From Oscillospiraceae bacterium (GTDB lineage Bacteria; Bacillota; Clostridia; Oscillospirales; Acutalibacteraceae), in the NCBI GenBank assembly GCA_009786735.1, contig WQRM01000017.1, positions 1 to 13,883 on the forward strand: DNA of 13,883 nucleotides. The letters are read 5' to 3'. Positions 5,999 to 11,666 of the stretch are shown piece after piece. Position 1 is the stretch's first letter, and every line of letters begins with the position of its first letter. Made by a program: the position numbers and the translations under genes. The notes beneath the pieces are model-generated. The model was not told the DNA's origin and ran no database searches. It saw only the letters and a program-made list of their open reading frames with translations.

Positions 5999-6999
5999 AT
6001 GAAAAAAATCGTTGCCATCGCACTGGTTATGCTGCTGGGCGTGAACATGTTCAGCGCAAGTATTTTTGCCATTAACCCCCCCCCGTTGACAATTTAAGGG
6101 AAATTTCGACCGACGATTTAACGGCGCTGCTGCAGCGCTGGGGCAACAATATTTCTGTGTATTACGAAAACTTAAACACCGGTTTTGTGTTTCGCCACAA
6201 CGCAACCCGGCAATACTTCGGCGCGAGCCTGTCAAAAGCAGTGCTCGCGCTGATGATTTTCCAAATGGCTGAGCGCGGCGAGGTGAACCTCAACCACACG
6301 CTTGTGTTCCAAGAACGCCACCGAAACTGGGGCTCTGGGATTATCAATAGCCGTTATCCTGTTGGCACACGTTTCACCATACGAAGGCTGGTCGCGCTCA
6401 ATCTATACCAAAGCGACAATGTGGCAACTTTGATGCTGCGAGACTTCGTGGGCATCAACAATTATCGCAATTTTGTGCGCAGCCTCGGCGACAACCCCGC
6501 ATTGGTGGGGGATAGAATCATGAATTCCACACTCACGGCAAACGAAGCGGGGAATTTTGCGCGGGCGATTCATCGCTACATTGCGTCGAACAGTCGATAC
6601 AGCGCAGAATTTCGCAGGCATTTGCTCAATAACCAATTTCCGTTTCTATCACGGCTTGGGTCGAGCTATCCTGTGGCGAGCAAAACAGGCTGGACAGAAC
6701 ACGGCGCAAGCGGGAACTTCCTTGGTGTTTGGCACGACATGGCCATCGTGTATGTGCCAGACAACCCGTTTATTTTGGTGGTGATGAGCGCAGGACGCAG
6801 GCAAGGCCACAGCGGGCAGGATAATCCGCAAAACTTCCGCGACTTCAACGAAATTCTGCGCGCGTTTGAGCAGTTCAACCGAACGTTGCAGCAGCAATCT
6901 TCGGCAGGCGACGTGTTGTTGTCGCCGTTTCGCGCAGCGCGGGATGTGCTGCAGCAAGCCATTGATGTGCCGCGGCGGTGGTTGCGTGCGTTTGAATAA
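5999..6999 (+). pseudogene. Second class A beta-lactamase-like hydrolase, frameshifted at a C9 run
   Basis: ATG 5999, with AAGGAG at 5986-5991, opens a signal peptide (MKKIVAIALVMLLGVNMF, then SASIFA) but the frame stops at 6095-6097 after 32 residues. The mature protein continues in another frame from 6085 to 6999. The shift lies in nine consecutive C at 6076-6084; ten C would join both parts into 333 residues. The mature part has intact SLSK (SxxK), SDN and KTG motifs and matches the 4946-5923 protein throughout, including its C-terminal tail. A GTG at 6157 opens the downstream frame but has no ribosome site and no signal peptide. The intact active site, promoter and ribosome site argue against an old pseudogene. 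A phase-variable switch, recent mutation or sequencing error are all possible. Confidence 0.8.
6076..6084 (+). repeat. C9 homopolymer at the frameshift
   Basis: Nine consecutive C immediately after the signal peptide codons of the 5999-6999 gene. It is the longest C run in the window and is absent from the paralogue. Length 7 or 10 puts the gene in frame, length 9 does not. Confidence 0.9.
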
Positions 7000-7023
7000 G
7001 TGCCAAATCTGCGAAAAAAATGC

Positions 7024-7052
7024 TTGACAACCCGCCCGCATGGTGGTATAAT
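7024..7052 (+). promoter_or_regulatory. Consensus promoter of tRNA-Leu
   Basis: TTGACA (7024-7029), exactly 17 bases, then TATAAT (7047-7052). Both boxes are perfect sigma-A consensus, 13 bases before the tRNA. Confidence 0.85.
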
Positions 7053-7064
7053 ATACTCTGGCAT

Positions 7065-7149
7065 GCGAGAGTGGCGGAACCGGCAGACGCGCACGTTTGA
7101 GGGGCGTGTGGTTAACACCGTACGGGTTCAAGTCCCGTCTCTCGCACCA
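7065..7149 (+). tRNA. tRNA-Leu (anticodon GAG)
   Basis: 85 bases with acceptor GCGAGAG/CTCTCGC, encoded ACCA end, T arm ACGGG-TTCAAGT-CCCGT, and a class II long variable arm. The anticodon stem CACGT/GCGTG closes the loop TTGAGGG, giving anticodon GAG, which reads CTC and CTT. An alternative loop register giving TGA (Ser) leaves poorer stem pairing. Confidence 0.9.
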
Positions 7150-7152
7150 GTC

Positions 7153-7202
7153 GGGTTGTTCTTACCGCATTTCAAGTGCTGTTAAGAGCAACCCACTTTT
7201 TT
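7153..7202 (+). terminator. Intrinsic terminator of tRNA-Leu
   Basis: Arms GGGTTGTTCTTA (7153-7164) and TAAGAGCAACCC (7183-7194) pair with one G-T wobble, followed by TTTTTT (7197-7202). It starts 4 bases after the tRNA. Confidence 0.8.
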
Positions 7203-7263
7203 ATGCCTATTTAGCTCGCCTTGAGCAAGGGTTCATAGCACACGCTTACAGCAGAGGGGGTAT

Positions 7264-7288
7264 AGTATATGTCCAAGAGCAATATACT
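7264..7288 (+). promoter_or_regulatory. Possible operator of the TetR gene
   Basis: AGTATAT (7264-7270) and ATATACT (7282-7288) form a perfect 7-bp dyad with an 11-base spacer, 45 bases before the tetR start. TetR proteins often bind such dyads at their own promoter. TATAGT (7261-7266) or TATACT (7283-7288) could be the -10 box; no clear -35 box is seen. Confidence 0.4.
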
Positions 7289-7333
7289 TTCACAGAGGGG
7301 TATCTCATTCCTTCTTTAGAAAGGTAAGTGTAT

Positions 7334-7978
7334 ATGGACACCAGCACTACAAGTACCAAGCATAGAATAGCACATGCCGCATTGGATCTTTTTTCCCGCA
7401 AAGGCTTTACAGAAACATCCATACGCGAAATTGCGATGGCTGTAGGCATTAACGTATCCTCCCTCTATAATCACTTTGAGTCTAAGGCGGCGATGTTAGA
7501 TCATCTTTTGCATGATTATAAAAAATTCGCATGCAGCATACAACCGTCCAATGAGTTCTGGACACATCTTAAGCCAGGCGCAGGCCCAGAAGATGTCGTT
7601 TCCTGTCTAACGATTTATTTTCCCGTGGAAAAAGAGGCATATTATCTTAAAATGGTTTCAATGCTGTTTCAAGAACAGTGTCGCAATAACGCAATTAAAG
7701 AGTTTATGGTTGAGAACCACATACTATGGCAGGAAAAATTTATATCTGATTTATTAAACCACCTGATTGAAATTGGTGCGTTACGCCCCGACACTGACGT
7801 GGACTTTTGGGCAAAAACGCACACCAACCTTACCTACTCCTACATGGGGCGCTATGCAATTGGCGCAGGAGAAACGCAGCCTCAGTATAAAGGCAAACGA
7901 TTTATGCAAATGATAACAACGATGTATCATACGATTTTCACATTGCACGGTAGCAATTCTGCTCCAATATCGTCGTAA
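7334..7978 (+). CDS. TetR/AcrR-family transcriptional regulator
   Basis: A 214-residue protein. Residues 10-56 carry the TetR helix-turn-helix: AALDLFSRKGFTETSIREIA, then VGINVSSLYNHFESKAAML. The remainder is the helical ligand-binding and dimerisation domain, with no closer subfamily visible. It probably represses its own and nearby genes until an unknown ligand binds. ATG 7334 is preferred over GTG 7328 because AGAAAGG (7318-7324) is 9 bases from the ATG and only 3 from the GTG. The base composition is visibly AT-richer than the hydrolase genes, which suggests transfer. It stands alone on the plus strand and converges on the three-gene operon at 8080-11325. No efflux pump or enzyme target is adjacent. 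Confidence 0.85.
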   Translation: MDTSTTSTKHRIAHAALDLFSRKGFTETSIREIAMAVGINVSSLYNHFESKAAMLDHLLHDYKKFACSIQPSNEFWTHLKPGAGPEDVVSCLTIYFPVEKEAYYLKMVSMLFQEQCRNNAIKEFMVENHILWQEKFISDLLNHLIEIGALRPDTDVDFWAKTHTNLTYSYMGRYAIGAGETQPQYKGKRFMQMITTMYHTIFTLHGSNSAPISS

Positions 7979-7987
7979 CGAATATCA

Positions 7988-8056
7988 AAGAAAAACGAAG
8001 CGACGAAGCAATCCAGACTTGCTGAAGATTACAGCTTGAGTCGGATTGCTTCGTCG
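7988..8056 (-). terminator. Terminator between tetR and the three-gene operon
   Basis: Arms 8001-8019 and 8039-8056 (CGACGAAGCAATCC, then bulged A, GACT) pair over 18 bases, with an inner GCTG/CAGC stem (8021-8024, 8032-8035). Read on the minus strand, the hairpin is followed by CTTCGTTTTTCTTT (7986-7999), a T-rich tail, so it suits the minus operon best. On the plus strand there is no T run. The stem is long enough that it could also be a dispersed repeat. Confidence 0.65.
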
Positions 8057-8079
8057 TGTGCCTATGGGCGTACTAGTTG

Positions 8080-8427
8080 CTATGATGCTGTTGCGTTTTG
8101 TGTGTCGTTAGAATTATCGGTGTCCCCGCTTCGCAGGTACATGTTAATTGCTGTGGACATCTTGCCAAGCAAAAACATTTGGTTCATAGAGACAGTGTTA
8201 AGCATATCCTGAACACTTCGATTGATTTTAAGCAAGTCATCAATAGTAGGTGGATTAGGGGCAGGCATTTCGGGTAGCGTACCCAAAACATACTGAATCT
8301 TTTCGCCTTCGGCGTTGATAATATGGCTCAGCCCTAGCTCTTCCAATGCGATGGAAGAAAGAATTTGACTGATAGAGCCCTCAAGTGTAAAGTTGCCGTT
8401 GTTTTCCGGAAATGCTGGCATGGACAT
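8080..8427 (-). CDS. Small protein with the shared N-terminal domain (minimal paralogue)
   Basis: 115 residues. It consists almost entirely of the domain shared with the next two genes: SMPAFPENN, then LSSIALEELGLSHIINAEGEKIQYVLGTL (about 24-52), a linker of Pro, DLLKINRSVQDML (about 64-76) and MNQMFLLGKMSTAI (about 81-94), with a short polar tail. Predicted all-helical, no signal peptide, no membrane segment. I recall this domain at the N-terminus of collagen-like and other surface-associated proteins of spore-forming Firmicutes, but not a firm family name. Start supported by AAGGAGG (8434-8440). Last gene of the operon, 31 bases after its neighbour. Possibly a structural subunit or capping partner for the longer paralogues (inference). 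Confidence 0.75.
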   Translation of the reverse strand: MSMPAFPENNGNFTLEGSISQILSSIALEELGLSHIINAEGEKIQYVLGTLPEMPAPNPPTIDDLLKINRSVQDMLNTVSMNQMFLLGKMSTAINMYLRSGDTDNSNDTQNATAS

Positions 8428-8458
8428 GGTTGTTCCTCCTTATAATGTGTCTGCAATA

Positions 8459-9235
8459 TTAGCAGTTGATTTCTTTTACGGTAATTTTGCCGTAATTTAC
8501 TTTGATGCCTTCATTGGGTGATAATTGGATAAATAGTTCGCTTTTGTCGTGGGATGCAGGTACTTCCCATTCAAAGAAATCTAATAATAAAATTTCTTGT
8601 CTCGCATCATCTACTGTGAGCTTTTTGCGTGAAGTCACTTCGTTGCCGGTCACTAGCAGAAATTCAATTAAAATTGGTCTGCGTGCTCCGTTGTCTAATT
8701 TCAAGTCTACGCCTATCGCGTATGCCTTCCCGCCTGGCAGGCAAATCTTTTTCCCAGACGAGTCAAGCTTTATATTGCTTTTGCAGCAGCTTTTATCTTG
8801 TAGCGACAATAATTCGTTTCTCCAACACAGCCCACATGCAACCGCAAATTCGGCGGTGCAATCGTTACAAGGGCGTGCTGGGCACGGATTGACCGGGCAT
8901 GGCTTGACTGGACATGGGTTTGATGAGCATGGCGGCTTAGGCCAAGGTTGTGCAAATTTTGACACAAGCTTTATCTTGCTTTTCAATAAAAACTGCATGT
9001 CGTTAACTTGCTCGATTAGGTGAGATACGCTATTGTTCATTTCCAACAGCTCTCTCATTGTTTCGCAGCTTTTGTTTGTCTTTGCATACGCAACGGCCAG
9101 CTGCAATTTTTCGCCTTCGGCATTAAGCACGTGACTCAACGCTGCCTCTTCCATTGCGATAGAAGTTAAAATCGCGTCAATGGCTTCATCTCTGGATAAT
9201 AAACTGTCTTTGGGCGGGAAGCTAGGCATGGACAT
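8459..9235 (-). CDS. Shared N-terminal domain, Cys-Pro linker and beta-rich C-terminal domain
   Basis: 258 residues in three parts. Residues 1-93 are the shared domain (SMPSFPPKD, then ILTSIAMEEAALSHVLNAEGEKLQ, MNNSVSHLIEQVNDMQFLLKSK). Residues 97-126 are a Pro/Cys-rich linker with NPCPVKPCPVNPCPARPC. Residues 127-258 hold several more Cys (129, 134, 137, 150, 151 and 165) and then alternating hydrophobic strands ending in IKVNYGKITVKEINC. No signal peptide. The many Cys suggest disulfide cross-linking or metal binding, as in insoluble spore coat proteins (inference). Start supported by AGGAG (9246-9250). It lies 44 bases after the large paralogue and before the small one. Confidence 0.75.
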   Translation of the reverse strand: MSMPSFPPKDSLLSRDEAIDAILTSIAMEEAALSHVLNAEGEKLQLAVAYAKTNKSCETMRELLEMNNSVSHLIEQVNDMQFLLKSKIKLVSKFAQPWPKPPCSSNPCPVKPCPVNPCPARPCNDCTAEFAVACGLCWRNELLSLQDKSCCKSNIKLDSSGKKICLPGGKAYAIGVDLKLDNGARRPILIEFLLVTGNEVTSRKKLTVDDARQEILLLDFFEWEVPASHDKSELFIQLSPNEGIKVNYGKITVKEINC

Positions 9236-9279
9236 CGTAAAACATCTCCTTTACTCGTTATTTTTTGCCCGGTAGTGCT

Positions 9280-11325
9280 TTAATAAGCTCTCACCCATAC
9301 AGCTGGGAGATACCCAACATTAATGGTTGCAAAAATAGTGCTTGAATTCACAGTCCCTGCATTTGGGTTCCACTCCCAAGCTTGGTCGCTGGTGCCGCTG
9401 AGGGCTGTACGAGTCCACCAGTGATCTGCAAAGCTCCAGCTACAGCTGTTTTTGCCATCGAGTGCATCTTGACGGCTTGGTGCAAAAAACACATCTTTGG
9501 TTTGGCCATTTGCCATGACCGCTGTCGGCTCGGTGGTCGTTGGGATTTGGTAAGACGGGTTCCCCAAATTGGGTATAACCGCAATCTCTTTAAGCGTTGG
9601 CGAGTTTGCACAAATACTTGTCATCTCGGCTTGCACAGATGACCCTTCATAGGTGTCGTTAGCGCCAAACCCTCCGTAGCTGATAACGTTCTTTGCAACC
9701 AGCATAAGATAAGTGTTGGAACCTATCTTAGATTTTCGCACCAGCTGCCACGAGTATCCGTCAATAAAACCGACAGATGAGCACAGCGCCGCCGTTGCTT
9801 CCAATCCGGGCAAGTTGGCATATCCCCACAATGCATAAACCGTTGTATCTGCATGGATATCAACTTCGGTAATGGTCGATGGCGTTACACTAGACCTTTC
9901 GTAAATCGTTGTGTTGCGCGCAGCCGTCCATCCAAGAAATAGGATAGCCCTGCCGCCTACGGTTGCATGGGTGGGCGTGACCGTAGTGTTGAGTGGGAAA
10001 TTATTTTGGGCAAGCACTACCTTTGATGCTGGACCGTCGTTGTTGCCGCCATTTACATCATAGGTCAGGGTATACATATCTTCCAAAATGTCTGGAATGT
10101 TATCGCCGTCTTCGTCATAACCCCACATGGCATATACCGTTACGTTGTCATCAACGATATCTACAGCGGTAATCAATTTGGATGCAACTTCGTTTTTATC
10201 GTCGGTGTTGGCGTAAATTGGTGTGGGCTCTGCTGCCCAGCCGACGAACAGCACAGGCGTGCCGCTGACCACAGCATGGCTTGGCCTTGCCGTGCTGTTG
10301 AGCTGATAATGATTGGGGAGCAACGATGTTTCCGTGGGTGGGCCATCGTTGTTTCCGCCATTTGTGTCATAGGTCAGCGTAAACGTGTCTTCATACACAT
10401 CCGGCATGCCGTTGTTGTTTTGGTCATATCCCCATAATGCGAATACCGTAACGTTATGATCTGGGATTTCAACACTGGTGAGCAATGGCGGCAAACTGCT
10501 TGCGTCATCATCCTTGGAATAGATGGTGATATCCCGCTGTTCTGTCCAGCCGAGAAAGATTACCTCAACACCGCTGTCGGCATCGTGAGTTGGAATAATT
10601 GCGCTTAGGTTGTGCGTGGTGCCTTGGAGCAAATTAAACTCCATCGGCGGGCCGTCATTATGGCCTCCGTTTGTGTCGTAGGTTAGTGTGAACTCACCTT
10701 CTAGGATGTCTGGTATGCCGTTACCGTTGTCGTCATAACCCCACACTGCGTAGACGGTTACGTCGTGATCCACGATGTCGACGGTAGTGATGACGTCAGG
10801 CAAACTATCGGTTTTTTCGTAAAACTGTGCATCCTGTGCTGCTGTCCAGCCGATAAATGCCACAGGTCTTAAATTATGCCCGCCATGGCTTGGGATATCT
10901 TGCTGGTTTAGTGGGTGATTTTGTTGGGGTTGCAGCGATACTTCCGTTGCCGGACCATCTGTATGGCCACCATTTACATCGTAGGACAACGAGAACAAAG
11001 AGCTCGGCGGCGGTGGCGGATTTTCGCCGCTCTTTTCGTATGCTCTTAGCGCTTCAGTCATTTTTCCAAGCAGCAACATTTGCGTAAATCCAACTTGCTG
11101 CACCATGTCTTTCACGCTTTGGTTAATATCGATGATTTCATCTATAGTCAGCGGAACGGGAAGTTCCGATTCGTCTAGGGTGCCCAGCACATACTGAAGC
11201 TTCTCTCCTTCAGCATTGAGTATATGGCTTAGCGCTAGTTCCTCCATCGCAATGGAGGAAAGTATTTGATAAATCGAATTCTCTACTGAGCCTTCATTCA
11301 TTGGTGGGAAAACTGGTAGGGACAA
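9280..11325 (-). CDS. Large repeat protein: shared N-domain, four InlB-like repeats, DUF6273-like end
   Basis: 681 residues from a TTG start. N-domain 2-98 (SLPVFPP; SSIAMEELALSHILNAEGEKLQYVLGTL), Pro-rich linker (about 103-109), then four repeats of 90-103 residues at about 111-210, 211-313, 314-416 and 417-505. Each repeat has TYDxNGGxxDGP, a GWT or GWA block and VTVYALWGY, as in Listeria-Bacteroides (InlB B-type) repeats. Repeats 1 to 3 end with an acidic loop such as DDNGNGIPD that resembles calcium-binding type 3 loops. Residues 508-681 have WWTRT and LPAVWVRAY, similar to DUF6273-type domains. No signal peptide or sortase motif. TTG 11325 is chosen because AAGGAGG lies 7 bases upstream and the protein then aligns with both paralogues; an open frame extends to 11514 but that part has no similarity. 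Confidence 0.8.
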   Translation of the reverse strand: MSLPVFPPMNEGSVENSIYQILSSIAMEELALSHILNAEGEKLQYVLGTLDESELPVPLTIDEIIDINQSVKDMVQQVGFTQMLLLGKMTEALRAYEKSGENPPPPPSSLFSLSYDVNGGHTDGPATEVSLQPQQNHPLNQQDIPSHGGHNLRPVAFIGWTAAQDAQFYEKTDSLPDVITTVDIVDHDVTVYAVWGYDDNGNGIPDILEGEFTLTYDTNGGHNDGPPMEFNLLQGTTHNLSAIIPTHDADSGVEVIFLGWTEQRDITIYSKDDDASSLPPLLTSVEIPDHNVTVFALWGYDQNNNGMPDVYEDTFTLTYDTNGGNNDGPPTETSLLPNHYQLNSTARPSHAVVSGTPVLFVGWAAEPTPIYANTDDKNEVASKLITAVDIVDDNVTVYAMWGYDEDGDNIPDILEDMYTLTYDVNGGNNDGPASKVVLAQNNFPLNTTVTPTHATVGGRAILFLGWTAARNTTIYERSSVTPSTITEVDIHADTTVYALWGYANLPGLEATAALCSSVGFIDGYSWQLVRKSKIGSNTYLMLVAKNVISYGGFGANDTYEGSSVQAEMTSICANSPTLKEIAVIPNLGNPSYQIPTTTEPTAVMANGQTKDVFFAPSRQDALDGKNSCSWSFADHWWTRTALSGTSDQAWEWNPNAGTVNSSTIFATINVGYLPAVWVRAY
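9811..10995 (-). repeat. Four tandem coding repeats of about 300 bp
   Basis: Units at 10696-10995, 10387-10695, 10078-10386 and 9811-10077, encoding the InlB-like repeats of the large protein. The protein pattern is well kept but the DNA has diverged, so the array is not a very recent expansion. The last unit lacks the acidic loop. Confidence 0.8.
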
Positions 11326-11436
11326 AATAATACCTCCTTTTATTTTTCGCTCGCAGCTTGCAACTGCAGGCGGTAACGAAACGCGCCATATTATCTGTTT
11401 TGCATAAGCAAGCGAGCGCTTGTTTATCCATGGTAA

Positions 11437-11464
11437 ATCATATGCGTCTACATGAAAAGTTGTT
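11437..11464 (-). promoter_or_regulatory. Possible sporulation (sigma-K/E-like) promoter of the three-gene operon
   Basis: On the minus strand AACA (11461-11464), a 16-base spacer and CATATGAT (11437-11444, fitting CATANNNT) resemble mother-cell sigma-K promoters. It lies about 110 bases before the TTG start. No sigma-A promoter with good spacing was found in this leader. Pattern match only. Confidence 0.3.
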
Positions 11465-11495
11465 ACGAACCTAGCGCCCTCTCCGGGCATAGAAG

Positions 11496-11528
11496 AACGC
11501 CCACCTCGCATCACGCGAAATGGGCGTT
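11496..11528. terminator. Hairpin between methyltransferase gene and paralogue operon
   Basis: AACGCCCA (11496-11503) pairs with TGGGCGTT (11521-11528), with an inner TCGC/GCGA stem and a five-base loop. A T6 run lies 13 bases further on the plus strand (11541-11546), too far for a classical terminator. It could stop read-through from the right on the minus strand or be a protein site. Confidence 0.35.
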
Positions 11529-11562
11529 TGGGTTGGGACTGTTTTTTGCGGTCTGTCTTCGT

Positions 11563-11632
11563 GAGATAACGTAAGCGTCAAATAGAAAAGCACCTGTACA
11601 GGTGCTTTTCTATTTGACGCTTACGAGATAAC
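11563..11632. mobile_element. 54-bp palindromic miniature element with 8-bp target duplication, IS66-like ends
   Basis: Positions 11571-11624 are a perfect 54-bp palindrome: two 27-bp arms with no spacer, each starting GTAAGCGTCAAATAG. It is bracketed by direct repeats GAGATAAC at 11563-11570 and 11625-11632. Ends beginning GTAAGCG and 8-bp target duplications are the hallmark of the IS66 family, so this looks like a non-autonomous element reduced to its two terminal repeats. There is no transposase in the window. As RNA it would form a long hairpin on either strand. Confidence 0.75.
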
Positions 11633-11666
11633 CAATAAAGTCACTGCGAAAAAGTCCGCAGATTCC

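Larger units (their letters stand above)
11326..11666. other. 341-base intergenic region
   Basis: From right to left it holds a weak hairpin behind the methyltransferase gene (CTGCG/CGCAG, 11644-11661), the palindromic miniature element (11563-11632), a dyad AACGCCCA/TGGGCGTT (11496-11503 and 11521-11528) with an inner TCGC/GCGA stem, and the leader of the three-gene operon with a candidate promoter. No further gene is seen. Confidence 0.7.

Noticed and set aside
6157..6999. Separate gene starting at GTG 6157
   Set aside because: No ribosome site, no signal peptide, and homology to the paralogue continues upstream to 6085, so it is the 3' part of a frameshifted gene.
7065..7149. tRNA-Leu as an attachment site of an integrated element
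   Set aside because: I found no second copy of the tRNA 3' end between 7150 and 11660 and no integrase gene.
8001..8056. Second miniature transposable element
   Set aside because: The stem is long, but no flanking target duplication was found, and the T-rich tail on the minus strand fits a terminator for the operon.
8502..9023. Plus-strand frame of 173 residues opposite the Cys-Pro paralogue
   Set aside because: No domain, low-complexity repeats only mirror the Cys-Pro codons, and there is no ribosome site.
9811..10995. CRISPR array
   Set aside because: The regular repeats are about 300 bp, coding and diverged; no short identical repeats with spacers exist in the window.
11326..11514. N-terminal extension of the large repeat protein to an ATG at 11514
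   Set aside because: The extension has no similarity to the two paralogues, overlaps a hairpin and the candidate promoter, and lacks a ribosome site, whereas TTG 11325 has AAGGAGG at the right distance.
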